64,000 nt of DNA from positions 62,001 to 126,000 of the forward strand of contig CAJUKV010000003.1 in assembly GCA_910587305.1 (NCBI GenBank), in the 5' to 3' direction. The position numbers and the translations under genes are program-made. Positions 40,887 through 50,765 of this stretch are shown here, one piece after another; within the stretch, counting starts at the first letter, position 1; each line of letters begins with the position of its first letter. The DNA comes from an uncultured Lachnospiraceae bacterium (lineage in GTDB: Bacteria > Bacillota > Clostridia > Lachnospirales > Lachnospiraceae). The notes under the pieces are model-generated. The model did no database searches, was not told where the DNA came from, and saw nothing but the letters and a program-made list of their open reading frames with translations.

Positions 40887-42233
40887 TTACATTTCCCCAA
40901 CCCAGCAATCAATCTTACGGAGCGCGTTCACATAAATGGAAACAGCCTTCAACAGGTTTTCCAAAACCTCCGTCTCGTCCGCCCCGTGACAGCTGCCATG
41001 ACCTTCAGGCATCCCAAGGGGGGATAAATCTCTCTCCATCCCCGTCCCAAAAGCCACCGCGTTGGGAATATGACGGGCATATGTCCCGCCGCCCATAACA
41101 TAAGGCTCCCCGGTCAGTCCTGTTTCTTCCCGCCATGCATCCATTAAAAGTTCTACAAAAGGATGATCCTTTTCCATGTAATAGGGCCTGCTGTCGCTGT
41201 ACTCCTTCACGGCAAAGCCCGCTTTTTCGGCTTCCCCCCGAAGCTTTGGAAGGAAATCGTCTACTTTTATGGTGACGGGATAGCGGATGTCCAGTGTCAG
41301 ATTGATCTTCCCTTCTTCCAGAGAAAGTACGCCGGCGTTGCAGGTCAGCCTTCCCGAAATTTCATCCTCGCAGGCAATCCCAATCTTCTCTCCATATCCG
41401 TTACTTCCCGCTTTGTACAAAAAGTTCACTGCCTTTTCTAACGTTTCCGGCAATTCATATTCTTTCATCTTTTCCGCCAAAATGCCAATGGCGTTTACAG
41501 TCCCTTCGGGAGACGCCGCGTGGCCGCCGATTCCCTCCGCACTGATGTTTACCATTTCCCCTTCTATGAGCAGTCCGGCTCCGGCAAAGTCCGGCACGCT
41601 GTTGCAGACCACTCCGCCTTTCAGCTCCAAAAGCTCCCGGGACGCCTCCTTTCCTTCCAGGGTAATCCGGCAGATGCCCTTTTCCCCACAGCATACCGGG
41701 AAACCGCAGTCCGCCACGAAAGAATAGGCCGGCGCTTTGTTATGGCTAAGATAGTAAACCACGTCCCCCATTCCGCTTTCTTCCTGACAGCCAAAAATCT
41801 GTCTGACGCTAATATTCTTGAAAAGCTTTTTTTCCTCGCAATATTTCAGGGTGTAGTACACGGCAATCGCAGGCCCCTTGTTATCCTGCACGCCTCGCCC
41901 AATCAAAAACCCGTCCTTTGCGCTCATGGAAAAAGGAGGATACAGCCAGTCCTTACCGGCAGGCACCACGTCCAGGTGGCTCCAAATCCCAATCTCTTCT
42001 TTTCCTTCTCCCACCACCACGCTGCCGCAGTAGCCCTCATGGTCAAAGGCCACTATCTTGTCCCGCTTCGCATAGGAGAGCATCCTGTCAAGCGCCTCCC
42101 GGCACTTATCGCCAAAGGGCGCCGGCGACTGTTCCCTTTTCTTTTCCGCAATGCTTTCGACAGCCACCAGACCTCCGATATCCTCCACTATTTTTTCTTT
42201 CTGACTTTCCAGCCAGCGCCTTAAATCTTCCAT
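40887..42233 (-). CDS. M20 family dipeptidase (PepV-like)
   Basis: A 448-residue metallopeptidase. The start is taken at ATG 42233 (MEDLRRWLESQKEKIVEDI); the longer frame begins with 24 residues lacking family character. The metal-binding series is IWSHLDVVPAG, then GRGVQDNKGPAIAVYYTL, CQEESGMGDVVYYL with the adjacent glutamate pair, ADCGFPVCCGEKG and the C-terminal LGMPEGHGSCHGADE histidine. It cleaves dipeptides with an unblocked N-terminus in the cytoplasm. It is separate from its neighbours by about 150-220 bp. Confidence 0.85.
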   Translation of the reverse strand: MEDLRRWLESQKEKIVEDIGGLVAVESIAEKKREQSPAPFGDKCREALDRMLSYAKRDKIVAFDHEGYCGSVVVGEGKEEIGIWSHLDVVPAGKDWLYPPFSMSAKDGFLIGRGVQDNKGPAIAVYYTLKYCEEKKLFKNISVRQIFGCQEESGMGDVVYYLSHNKAPAYSFVADCGFPVCCGEKGICRITLEGKEASRELLELKGGVVCNSVPDFAGAGLLIEGEMVNISAEGIGGHAASPEGTVNAIGILAEKMKEYELPETLEKAVNFLYKAGSNGYGEKIGIACEDEISGRLTCNAGVLSLEEGKINLTLDIRYPVTIKVDDFLPKLRGEAEKAGFAVKEYSDSRPYYMEKDHPFVELLMDAWREETGLTGEPYVMGGGTYARHIPNAVAFGTGMERDLSPLGMPEGHGSCHGADETEVLENLLKAVSIYVNALRKIDCWVGEM

Positions 42234-42452
42234 TTCCCGATGTTCCTCACCTTTCTCCGGTTCCGGCCTTTTTATCCTTTGCAGGCAGCAGGCCGATACA
42301 ACCAAATAACCTGCTTGTTTTCTCGATTGTACATGGCAAAAAGCCTCAATGCAGCCCTCTGCGCCTCCGTTTCTAAACTTGTATACTCAAAAAATGTCCT
42401 GAAAAATTTGCACAGGAACTTCAAGTACGAAACACTCGTCGGCCGCGATGCT

Positions 42453-43970
42453 TTATTCGCTTTCCTGCTCCCTCACATAAGTCCGGTATTTTTTTGGCGT
42501 CATGCCTGTCTCCTGTTTGAAAAAACGGATAAATTGCGAGGTATCGTTATAGCCTGTCATCAGGGCTACTTCCGTCACGGAAAAATTCTCCTTCTCCAGC
42601 AGCTCCCTTGCGTGCTCCATTCGAATCTGACGTAAAAACGCTGAAAAGCTGATTCCCTTCTTTTCCGCAAACAGGTGGCTTAAATAATCCTGGTTCATGA
42701 AAAGAACCTTCTCCGCCAACTCCTTTAAGGAGATATCCTGATTATAATACTCCATGGCATAATCCGTCAAAATATCTACTATTTCTTTTTTGTTTCCGCA
42801 TGCCTTTGCTTTCATCCGGCATATATTTCTACCGATGTTTAGCAGAAAACGCTCCATGTCTTCTAAGGATTCAAAGCGTAAGATACCCGCATGGCTTCTC
42901 TCAATGGCCTCTCCCTCCTGCCAGTTTTCCTCGATCGCCTGATAAAACAAAATTATAATTTTAGAATACAGCATCTCCAGGCATTCCGCCTTCACCGTTC
43001 CCAGTTCCCCAATTTCCTGAAAAAGGGTGCGGATAAGAGATGAAAAGCCTTTCTCATTTCTATTTTGCAATGCCTCCTGAATGGCATTTTCCATAGGTTT
43101 GGAAATAGAATACACAGAGGGGGATTCCTTTTTTAGTTTTTCCGCAAAAAAAATACCCTCGCCATATATCTTGTATTTCAAAGCTTCCCTTGCTTCCCGG
43201 TATGCGGCTCTTACCTTTCCCGCCTGTGTATAAGCCTCGCTCACTCCCATACTTACCGGATACCCCTTTTCGCTCATCAGCTTGCAAAGCTTTCTCCAAA
43301 AAAAACTATTCCTCTGATCCGGTACCGTCACCAGCGCCCAGATATCAAAATCCATTTCCAGGAAGCGGAACTCGTTCCAAAATGCGTTCCCATAGATTTC
43401 TTCTATCTCCGCTAAAAAATCCTGACGCTCCGGCTTTTTATCACGAAACCGCACTGCCGTAATCTGGTAGTCATGATATATCTTACGGAACATGCTTTCT
43501 TCCACAAAACCGGAATAGCTTTCTTTTCTAATACTGTTGGCAATAAATTGTGTGACAATATCCTGGCCGGTGATCAGGGCTTCCTTTTTTTCATCCCGGT
43601 TCTTGCGCACAAACTTATCCAGGCATTGCCTGAGCGTCTCGTTCTCAATGGGCTTTAACAGGTAACCGGACGCCCCGTGGGTCAGAGCGGAGCGCGCATA
43701 CTCAAAGTCCGAATAAGCGCTGATAATTACTACCTGGGTCCGCATATCCTCTTCCCGTATTTTTTCAAGCAGCTTAAGACCGTCCATCTTTGGCATACGG
43801 ATATCCGTTATCACCAGTTCCGGCCTATATTCTTTAAAAAGCGTCTCTCCTTCCTCTCCGTTAGAAGCCTGCCAAATCCGGAACTGTCCCTGGGTGTCGT
43901 ACTCCTTGATCTGCTTTATCAAAGATTCTCTTGCATACAATTCATCCTCCACTACCAGTATCTTAACCAT
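42453..43970 (-). CDS. response regulator, YesN type (receiver plus AraC DNA-binding)
   Basis: A 505-residue regulator. ATG 43970 follows AAAGGAGGTGCTTA. The receiver domain (1-120) has the acidic pair in VVEDELYARE, the phosphorylated aspartate D56 in LVITDIRMPKMDG and the lysine in YLLKPIENE. The C-terminal 110 residues form an AraC-type double helix-turn-helix ending TGMTPKKYR. The middle part is the variable helical linker of YesN proteins. Its partner is very likely the YesM kinase at 48881-50734, and the target is the sugar transport operon upstream of it. Confidence 0.88.
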   Translation of the reverse strand: MVKILVVEDELYARESLIKQIKEYDTQGQFRIWQASNGEEGETLFKEYRPELVITDIRMPKMDGLKLLEKIREEDMRTQVVIISAYSDFEYARSALTHGASGYLLKPIENETLRQCLDKFVRKNRDEKKEALITGQDIVTQFIANSIRKESYSGFVEESMFRKIYHDYQITAVRFRDKKPERQDFLAEIEEIYGNAFWNEFRFLEMDFDIWALVTVPDQRNSFFWRKLCKLMSEKGYPVSMGVSEAYTQAGKVRAAYREAREALKYKIYGEGIFFAEKLKKESPSVYSISKPMENAIQEALQNRNEKGFSSLIRTLFQEIGELGTVKAECLEMLYSKIIILFYQAIEENWQEGEAIERSHAGILRFESLEDMERFLLNIGRNICRMKAKACGNKKEIVDILTDYAMEYYNQDISLKELAEKVLFMNQDYLSHLFAEKKGISFSAFLRQIRMEHARELLEKENFSVTEVALMTGYNDTSQFIRFFKQETGMTPKKYRTYVREQESE

Positions 43971-44058
43971 TAAGCACCTCCTTTGGGAATGCACAGGCTT
44001 TCCTAATACCGCCGCTTTCACGCATTACTACCGGCGGCCGGCTCACCGCTATGTTTAT

Positions 44059-44898
44059 TCAACCTTTCACAGAGCCTGCTGTCAATCCTTTAATTATATA
44101 TTTTTGCCCCAGACAGTAAATAATAAGCATTGGAAGCATCGCCAGAAGGTAAGCCGAAAATGCCAGCGTATAATTAAACGAATACTCTGTCTTAAAGTTA
44201 TACTGAAATAGTGGAAGTGTCCAGATATTTTGTGTCCTGTTCAGTATCAGCAAAGGCAGCATAAAGTCATTCCATATCCATAAAGTATCCATAATCAGCA
44301 ATGTGGAAATCATGGGCTTTACTAACGGCAGCACAATTCTCACATAGGTCTGGAACACACTGCATCCGTCAATCTGCGCAGATTCTTCTATTTCATAGGG
44401 TAATCCCCTGATATAATTTACAAACAAAAATACCCCCTGGGTTAGGCTGAACGCCGCGTAAAGCACAATAAGGCCCTCATGGTTTAACAAGTTTAATCTG
44501 GTCATCATCTTTGTAACCGGGAGCATGATAACCTGGGAGGGAATAAAAAGTCCCATCAACAGGTAAAAGTACACCGCCTTATAATATTTCCGTTCAAAAT
44601 TCCGGGCAATGGCATAAGAGACGGAGGGAACAAAAATTAAAATCAGCGCTACCGATATCACGGTTATCTTCAAAGAGTTGCGCAGAAAAATCCAGTAATT
44701 GCTGTTGGTAAACAGCTCGATAAAATTATCCGGCCTTAAAGTGGAAGGAAGGGCAAAAAAGTTTCTTCCTGCCTCCTCAAGGCTCTTAAAAGAGTTGATT
44801 ACCACCAGATAAAGGGGAAACAAAATAAGCGTCAGGCCGCAGGCTAAAAGGATATTGCGAAAAAATTTCCATACCGATGCATCACTTTTCACTTTCAT
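44059..44898 (-). CDS. sugar ABC transporter permease (MalG-type)
   Basis: A 279-residue permease with about six helices and the EAA loop EIEESAQIDGCSVFQTYVRIVLP. It ends in the common tail YIIKGLTAGSVKG. Its ATG overlaps the stop of the upstream permease gene as ATGA, and its site GGGAGGTGCGAACGA is inside that gene. The two permeases form the heterodimeric channel of a carbohydrate importer. Confidence 0.92.
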   Translation of the reverse strand: MKVKSDASVWKFFRNILLACGLTLILFPLYLVVINSFKSLEEAGRNFFALPSTLRPDNFIELFTNSNYWIFLRNSLKITVISVALILIFVPSVSYAIARNFERKYYKAVYFYLLMGLFIPSQVIMLPVTKMMTRLNLLNHEGLIVLYAAFSLTQGVFLFVNYIRGLPYEIEESAQIDGCSVFQTYVRIVLPLVKPMISTLLIMDTLWIWNDFMLPLLILNRTQNIWTLPLFQYNFKTEYSFNYTLAFSAYLLAMLPMLIIYCLGQKYIIKGLTAGSVKG

Positions 44899-45785
44899 TC
44901 GTTCGCACCTCCCTTACTGGTTAATTTCAACTGAGTCAGCGAGAAAATTGCCACCAATACAAACAAAATACATGCCTCCGCATTTGCCACCGAGAACCGC
45001 AGGTTCTTAAAGGCGTCGTTATAAATTAAGATGCCGATCACCTCGGTAGCGCGTACCGGGCCGCCGCCGGTAAGGGCATAAGGATAATCGAAAGAGGTAA
45101 AGCCCTGCTTAATGGTCAACACCAAATTTACCGTCACCGTGGGCAGCAGATAAGGCATTGTAATGTAGCGGAACCTCTGAAATGCACTGGCCCCGTCAAT
45201 CTTAGCCGACTCATACTGCTCATCCGGTATCTGCTGCAGCCCCGCGATAAAGATAACGGTGGGCATGGCAACCGCCTGCCATGTCTGCACAAACACCACT
45301 GCCGGAAGCGCTGTTTTTCCGGTCATCATAAGGCTCTGTGACAGCCAGTCAATCCCCAGCGCCTGGCCAATAAGGGGAACCATCCTGTAAAAAAGCTGAT
45401 CCCAGATAAGCGCAATGGTCACGCCGCCAATCATAGCAGGAACGAAAAAAACAGATTTCACAAAGGTTTTAAACCGTTTTAGAGAGTTTAATGAAATTGC
45501 CAGCAGAAGCGATGTTAAAATTACCCCCACCACAAGTCTGACGCTGTAATTTACCGTGGTTTTCATAGAATTCCAGAAGTTTGGATTCTTTAAAAGCTGA
45601 ATATAATTTTTAAACCCCACAAAATCATATTCCTGCGCCATACCATCCCAATTTGTAAAACTGTATTTTACGCCATTGATTACCGACACAACATAAAAAA
45701 ACGTGTACAGCACAACGGGAATGATGGTAAAGGCAAAATAAACATATTTACCGTGTATTCCTTTTGTCTTTTTTTTCTGATTCAT
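44895..45785 (-). CDS. sugar ABC transporter permease (MalF/UgpA-type)
   Basis: A 296-residue permease. ATG 45785 (MNQKKKTKGIHGKYVYFAF) follows AAGGATGGTGTC; the frame upstream to 45950 is through repeat DNA and is rejected. Six helices and the EAA loop EQYESAKIDGASAFQRFRYITMP are visible, with VNLVLTIKQGFTSFD near the C-terminus. It partners the downstream MalG-type permease. No ATPase gene is in the locus, so a shared MsmK-type ATPase elsewhere is expected. Confidence 0.9.
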   Translation of the reverse strand: MNQKKKTKGIHGKYVYFAFTIIPVVLYTFFYVVSVINGVKYSFTNWDGMAQEYDFVGFKNYIQLLKNPNFWNSMKTTVNYSVRLVVGVILTSLLLAISLNSLKRFKTFVKSVFFVPAMIGGVTIALIWDQLFYRMVPLIGQALGIDWLSQSLMMTGKTALPAVVFVQTWQAVAMPTVIFIAGLQQIPDEQYESAKIDGASAFQRFRYITMPYLLPTVTVNLVLTIKQGFTSFDYPYALTGGGPVRATEVIGILIYNDAFKNLRFSVANAEACILFVLVAIFSLTQLKLTSKGGANE

Positions 45786-45840
45786 GACACCATCCTTTCC
45801 TGAAATTGAGGAAACCGGATTTTCACAATCCATATTTTGC

Positions 45841-45887
45841 TTAAGGAAGAACCGGCGGCGGAAGTTACGCTCCCGCCGCCACCTTAA
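45841..45887 (-). promoter_or_regulatory. intercistronic stem-loop between binding protein and permease genes
   Basis: TTAAGG plus GGCGGCGG (45841-45846, 45854-45861) pair with CCGCCGCC plus CCTTAA (45873-45880, 45882-45887). No T-run follows on the minus strand. It probably protects the upstream binding-protein message, as suggested for 6877-6908. Confidence 0.6.
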
Positions 45888-45907
45888 ATTTAACTTGAGT
45901 ATGAACT

Positions 45908-46045
45908 TCTTTTCACACTTCCCGATATGCCGCTTTGGCGGCCCAAACAATACTTAAACCATTTCAGGAGAATCGCCTTAAAGCGATTTTTGATACAAGA
46001 TATCGATTTTCTCAGGCGGCGTCTTTGACGCCTTAGATAATCTTT
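45908..46045. repeat. composite palindromic repeat, family B, copy 3
   Basis: A TATGCCGCTTTGGCGGCCCAAAC block and, further on, TTCTCAGGCGGCGTC with GACGCCTTAGA match the two modules of 18034-18118, separated here by about 50 bp containing an AATCGC...GCGATT hairpin. It lies in the sugar ABC operon between the binding protein and permease genes. Confidence 0.55.
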
Positions 46046-46060
46046 TCGTCTTTTTTATAT

Positions 46061-47422
46061 CTATTCCGCGGATGTCACCGCAATGGACGCATCCATATCC
46101 TTTAATACCTTATCCACATCCTGCTCCGCCCAGAAGCCCTGCACCACATTGTAAAGGTCTGTCACAATATTGTTGTTGATTGTGGAAGCCATCCAGTCAT
46201 GTACACGGCCGTCATTTAAAATCTCGATCATCGGTGCAATTCCTTCGTCATTGTTTTCCACACCTGTGATACAGGAAGGAGCGCCGTCACTGTTGCAGAA
46301 CAGCTGCGCGTTTTCCGGCTGTGCCAGATATTCTAAGAATCTGTATGCAGCGGCCTTTTCCTCATCGGAAGCTTTTGCGGAAACACAGATTGCAGCGTCA
46401 ATACCGGCCAGAGCGCGTGTACTTTCCTCCGTATCATTGGGCAGAGGGAATACGCCCAGCTTTGCATCAGGATTCAAAGACGCAATTGTTCCTCTTGCAT
46501 AAGAGCCCGTGATGCACATTGCATACTGGCCGTTTGCAAAGTTTTCCCAGCACTGCGTATCGGAAAGCGCCAGAGCATCCTCGTTCGAATAGGACAATAA
46601 AACTTTCATTTTTTCAAATTCCGCTTTAAATTCCGCATCGCCTTCAATCTTTCCTTCTCCTGCCGCCACCTTTGCAATGTTCTCAATTCCGTTAGGCGAC
46701 CATGCCACTGTCTGGCACTGGAAAGTATGGCCTACACGGCCGGGATCCTTGCCCATAAGGCCCATAGGCGTAATGCCGGCAGCCTTTAAGGTCTCGCATA
46801 CCTGTACGAATTCATCCCATGTAGTGGGAATTTCCACACCGTTTTCCTCAAAAATTGTCTGATTATAGTAAACGCCCATGTAGTTACGGCTGTAAGGAAG
46901 CGCATAGTAACCGCCGTCTTCCTGCTTTGTCATCTCAAGAGCTGCCTCGTTGGCATTCTTTAAAAATTCCTGGTCGGACAAATCCTGTACGTAACCGTTT
47001 GCCACTTTTTGTCTGAACTGAACCTGGGTGGGGTAATCGGAAAAGATTACAGGAATATCGCCGGAAGAAATTCTGGACGTCAATACCGTACCGGCATCCG
47101 GAACCGTATTCATCTCAATCTGAATATCCGAGTTCTCCGCGTTAAATTTGTCAATGATTGCCTGGTAACCTTTCTGAGGTCCTTCCTCGCTTTTTTGCTG
47201 GAAAAATTCAAGGGTCATTACATCCCCCGAAGCCTGCGCTTTATCTCCTGATGAGTCGTCGCTTTCGGTCTGTTCCTGATTCTCAGTCTGGGTTTCCTCC
47301 TGCTGCCCTGCATCTGTGCCGGTAGTCTTCGCCGTGTTATCGCCGCCGCTTTTACCGCCGCATCCTGCTAACGCCGTCACCGTCATTGCCACACACAATG
47401 CCATTGCCAATTTCTTTTTCAT
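46061..47422 (-). CDS. sugar ABC transporter substrate-binding lipoprotein
   Basis: A 453-residue type I extracellular binding protein. The signal peptide ends in TALAGCGG, followed by an acidic Gln/Glu linker (residues 25-65). The domain shows VMTLEFFQQKSEEGPQKGYQ, SDYPTQVQFRQKVANGYVQDL, ALPYSRNYMGVYYNQTIFEENG and WDEFVQVCETLKAAGITP, which are family 1 (MsmE/oligosaccharide) traits. It presents an oligosaccharide to the two permeases. The start follows AGAGGAAAAGT. Given the GH13 oligo-1,6-glucosidase nearby, an isomalto-oligosaccharide is a likely ligand, which is inference. Confidence 0.9.
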   Translation of the reverse strand: MKKKLAMALCVAMTVTALAGCGGKSGGDNTAKTTGTDAGQQEETQTENQEQTESDDSSGDKAQASGDVMTLEFFQQKSEEGPQKGYQAIIDKFNAENSDIQIEMNTVPDAGTVLTSRISSGDIPVIFSDYPTQVQFRQKVANGYVQDLSDQEFLKNANEAALEMTKQEDGGYYALPYSRNYMGVYYNQTIFEENGVEIPTTWDEFVQVCETLKAAGITPMGLMGKDPGRVGHTFQCQTVAWSPNGIENIAKVAAGEGKIEGDAEFKAEFEKMKVLLSYSNEDALALSDTQCWENFANGQYAMCITGSYARGTIASLNPDAKLGVFPLPNDTEESTRALAGIDAAICVSAKASDEEKAAAYRFLEYLAQPENAQLFCNSDGAPSCITGVENNDEGIAPMIEILNDGRVHDWMASTINNNIVTDLYNVVQGFWAEQDVDKVLKDMDASIAVTSAE

Positions 47423-47527
47423 ACTTTTCCTCTTTTCTGCGCCGCTTTTTTTATATAACAGAGTTTACGAATGCAGCGCCGACGCAAACTCCTCAGATTG
47501 AAAGATTCGTCTTTCTATCTTTCCTGC

Positions 47528-48475
47528 CTACTTTTGATAATTGTGCGCTGCCTCTACGGCAGCTTTGATATAATCGAGTCTGATATTCTGCCCCTGAATG
47601 GTACAGTCGGCCCCAATCATAATCCCCTTTGTTCCAAAATCATCCAGTATGGCTTTCACTTCTTCCTCAATCGCCTCCACCGGGCCGTTTAACACATTTC
47701 CTTTGTTGTTCATGCCTCCCAGGATTGCTTTCTTAAAAGTCTCTCTGCCTTTCTTTAAACCATATCCGTTATCCTTCACAGACCAGTTCACCAAGTCCGC
47801 CGGATAATCCTTAAACCAGTCCACATGGGTGCGAAAATCATATTCCGGCTCGCCACAGATATGTAAAATATTGTATTTATCCGGCATTTTCTCCGCCACA
47901 TTTAATATCTGTAAATCGGAAGGTCTTACCAAATCCGCCCATTCTTCTTGCTCAAATCTGCCAATTTCCCCAAATTGAGCGGAATAGTAAATACCGTCAG
48001 CCCCTGCCTCCAGATAACCTTTGGCCCATTTTTCCAGCCCATCTGCAATTATCTGTACGCCGGCCTTTACTGCCTTTGGAGCTTCCTTGCTGTACTTCAT
48101 CAAGGTTTCATCCCCAAATGCCATACAAGCCGCTTTGAAAGGTCCGAACATTGTCTGGAAAAGCATCACATCGTCTCCGGCCTGCTCACGGATTCCCTTA
48201 ATCACCGATGCCATCTTCTCAAATTCTTCCGAGTCTGTTCCTTTGATACTGATCTTATACCAATCCTCCGCACAGGTAATCTCCCCACTAATAGGATAAG
48301 CATAATCCTGCATAATTTTAATAATATCCATCCCCGTTTCGCGATATAACCTGATATGCGCATCAATCATCTCCCGGACGGAATAGTCCGGCCTGTAATG
48401 AAACCAAAAACCTGCCGGCACACAGTCCGCCTCCTGTCCTTTCATCACGGAAAGCACACGCTCTGCCCTGTTCAT
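47528..48475 (-). CDS. uroporphyrinogen decarboxylase family (UroD/MtaA-like) protein
   Basis: A 315-residue TIM-barrel protein. ATG 48475 follows AAGGAGG by nine bases; the upstream GTG would leave no spacing. Features include AERVLSVMKGQEADCVPAGFW and HICGEPEYDFRTHVDWFKDYPADLVNWS, and the C-terminal IMIGADCTIQGQ stretch. True UroD acts in heme synthesis, but this subgroup resembles MtaA/CmuA corrinoid methyltransferases and is commonly found beside sugar loci. Here it is the first gene of the transporter operon, so a role in handling a methylated substrate is possible but not shown. Confidence 0.75.
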   Translation of the reverse strand: MNRAERVLSVMKGQEADCVPAGFWFHYRPDYSVREMIDAHIRLYRETGMDIIKIMQDYAYPISGEITCAEDWYKISIKGTDSEEFEKMASVIKGIREQAGDDVMLFQTMFGPFKAACMAFGDETLMKYSKEAPKAVKAGVQIIADGLEKWAKGYLEAGADGIYYSAQFGEIGRFEQEEWADLVRPSDLQILNVAEKMPDKYNILHICGEPEYDFRTHVDWFKDYPADLVNWSVKDNGYGLKKGRETFKKAILGGMNNKGNVLNGPVEAIEEEVKAILDDFGTKGIMIGADCTIQGQNIRLDYIKAAVEAAHNYQK

Positions 48476-48683
48476 TTCTATCACCCTCCTTCTATTGTTT
48501 GTCCATTGCCAAAATCTCAGGCAGCGTCCGGGCAGACAGCATTCCTTTTCCGTCTGCGCCGGACATTAAATGAATTTAATTCTTTGTTATATTATAATGA
48601 TATTTAACTTTCAAAAATAGAAATTTACTTTGACAATAAATAGGCTTTTCCTTAGTTTTTTCCTATTTTTTATTTTTCCCGTA

Positions 48684-48692
48684 TGCTATAAT
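48684..48692 (+). promoter_or_regulatory. extended -10 promoter of the YesM kinase gene
   Basis: TGCTATAAT, an extended -10 element; no good -35 is present. Transcription would start about 7 bp downstream, at the family A palindrome (48694-48723), so this palindrome becomes part of the kinase 5' leader. On the minus strand a TATAAT near 48592-48602 may serve the UroD-like operon. Confidence 0.45.
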
Positions 48693-48693
48693 C

Positions 48694-48723
48694 GTAACTA
48701 TTCGGCCTTCGGCTTCATAGTTA
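48694..48723. repeat. dispersed palindromic repeat, family A, copy 3
   Basis: A 30-bp sequence that is the exact reverse complement of 33742-33771. It sits in the divergent region between the UroD-like gene and the YesM kinase gene, at the likely transcription start of the latter. The rest of the 48476-48880 gap has only AT-rich sequence. Confidence 0.75.
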
Positions 48724-48880
48724 CTGAATAACCGTAAAATATAGAGGATAAATTTATCCTTACCTATAATATATTTTAAAAAATGCCATATGATACCATG
48801 TATCCTGGTGTTTTTGATAAATCACATGAAATTTTTTATATAGCAAATTCGCAGGTCGAGAAAGGAGCCTGGTTATTAAA

Positions 48881-50734
48881 ATGAAAAAAACACACAATCT
48901 TTCCTATCGCACACAGATTTTTATTGCTTCCCTGTCTCTGGTCATCTTTCCATCCGTTGTACTTGGGCTTTTTGCTGTCAACGACTCCACCGGCAGGGTT
49001 ATCTCAGAATACAGTTCCTCCCTGACTGCCATCACTTCCCAGGCAAATCTGACCCTTGACACCCTTTTGCAGGATGCCACCAAGGTCACAAACATGCCTA
49101 TCCTAAGCGAGGATATCAGGCGAATCATGAACACCAATTATCAGAACGACTACTTATCTTATGCACAGGACTCCACCATCTTCCGGGATTACTTTAGTCA
49201 GACCAATCAGCTTAACTCCAATCTGGAATCCTGTATCTTTGAGAACCGTTACGGCTATACCTTTGAATACAATACGGTAACCGCGCTGCACACCAAAACA
49301 ATGAGCGAAAACATTGAAAAATGGGCGCCCATTGCAAGGCAGCTGCCAAATTATACCTATTTTGCCCCACTTCAAAATATCTCCGGCCGTGGTGTGGACA
49401 AAACGGTTCTTCCCATGATTAAAATTCTGCGGGATAAAAACAACTATAAAGAGATTGGCGTCTGTTACTGCGAAATTAACTTTAAGCCTATAGAAAATAT
49501 TCTCGTCTCCGCACAGGGCACGGAAAATATACTGCTGATTTACAATGCGGACAATGAACTGGCCTTTTCTTCCAGCCCGGCCCTGACGCAGGAGCCTGAG
49601 GAATATGCCGGCCTTCTTACCGCTCTGGCGGACTTCAACAAATCCCTGACAGGTAAAGGCACTATTATGGAAGGGGAGCTTTATGTGGACCATGAGCGCT
49701 ACCGGGTCAACGGCTGCGTCAACCAAACCACAAACTGGCATCTTGTCCACTTTACGGACAACCATATGGCCCGTCAGATTTACCGTGACAATCTCCTGAA
49801 CTATTTCCGCATTTTTATGCTGTGTCTGGTTCTTGGGATGTTTCTTGCCATTTTGCTTTCCACCAATCTGACCCGTTCTATTTTCAGGCTGTGCCGCCAG
49901 ATTGATTCCCTGAACCCGGAGGACGGCGGACGGATTGACGAGCAGGCCTGCGGCTCCAACCAGGAGCTTCGCAAACTGGTGGCCAGCTTTAATCACTTAA
50001 GTTTACGCCTCACCACCAGTATCCAGCAAAATTATCAGCTGCAGATCAATGAGCAGAAAATGAGGATTCAGATGCTTCAGTTTCAAATAAACCATCATTT
50101 TCTCTATAATACCTTAAACATCATCAAATCTTTGGCTAATATTCATAATGTGCCGGAGATAGAGACAATTTCCCTTTGCATGTCAGATTTGCTCCGCTAC
50201 AATCTGGAACGGTTTCCCGTAGCGCTGTTAAAGGAAGAATTGCAGCAAGTAAGTCGGTATATGACCATCCAAAATATCCGTTTCCCCGGGAAGTTTACCT
50301 TTGACTGCAATATTCCTTCCTCACTTTTGGAAATGCCTCTTCCCGTTTTCCTCCTTCAGCCTCTTGTGGAAAACAGCATCGAACACGGCTTTTCCTGTCG
50401 GGAAACAGATTGCTATATCAGCATTACAAGTCACTTAGAAGGCGACAGACTCCATCTTCTGATTGCTGATAATGGAAATGGAATAGAGCCGGACCGGCTT
50501 CTTTCTCTAAGCAGAGAATGCATGGAGGATGCCGCTTATGAGAAAAATGATAATGGGCGCCGATCTATCGGCATTCGAAATGTATGTCAGCGAATCCGCA
50601 GCTATTTTGGCCCCTCCTACGGACTGACCATCGAAAGTATGCCGGGAGAAGGCACTATCATTGATATTGTCCTTCCTGCGCCGGATACTCTGACCGGGAC
50701 GAATAATAACGCCCCTTTTTATGAACCGTCTTAA
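48881..50734 (+). CDS. sensor histidine kinase, YesM type
   Basis: A 617-residue membrane kinase. A helix near residues 10-32 and another near 308-330 enclose an extracellular sensor domain of about 275 residues. A HAMP-like segment follows, then the His_kinase box FQINHHFLYNTLNIIKSLA with the phosphorylated histidine near residue 404, and the ATPase motifs VENSIEHGF (N), DNGNG (G1) and GIRNV. The start follows AAAGGAG at long spacing. Divergent from the sugar ABC operon, it is the likely partner of the YesN regulator at 42453-43970 and senses an extracellular sugar. Confidence 0.88.
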   Translation: MKKTHNLSYRTQIFIASLSLVIFPSVVLGLFAVNDSTGRVISEYSSSLTAITSQANLTLDTLLQDATKVTNMPILSEDIRRIMNTNYQNDYLSYAQDSTIFRDYFSQTNQLNSNLESCIFENRYGYTFEYNTVTALHTKTMSENIEKWAPIARQLPNYTYFAPLQNISGRGVDKTVLPMIKILRDKNNYKEIGVCYCEINFKPIENILVSAQGTENILLIYNADNELAFSSSPALTQEPEEYAGLLTALADFNKSLTGKGTIMEGELYVDHERYRVNGCVNQTTNWHLVHFTDNHMARQIYRDNLLNYFRIFMLCLVLGMFLAILLSTNLTRSIFRLCRQIDSLNPEDGGRIDEQACGSNQELRKLVASFNHLSLRLTTSIQQNYQLQINEQKMRIQMLQFQINHHFLYNTLNIIKSLANIHNVPEIETISLCMSDLLRYNLERFPVALLKEELQQVSRYMTIQNIRFPGKFTFDCNIPSSLLEMPLPVFLLQPLVENSIEHGFSCRETDCYISITSHLEGDRLHLLIADNGNGIEPDRLLSLSRECMEDAAYEKNDNGRRSIGIRNVCQRIRSYFGPSYGLTIESMPGEGTIIDIVLPAPDTLTGTNNNAPFYEPS

Positions 50735-50765
50735 AATCCAAAGCTCTGCTCTTTTGTGCAAGCAA

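Noticed and set aside
45786..45950. 55-residue N-terminal extension of the MalF-type permease
   Set aside because: It is translated repeat and intergenic DNA; ATG 45785 has a proper site and family-like N-terminus.
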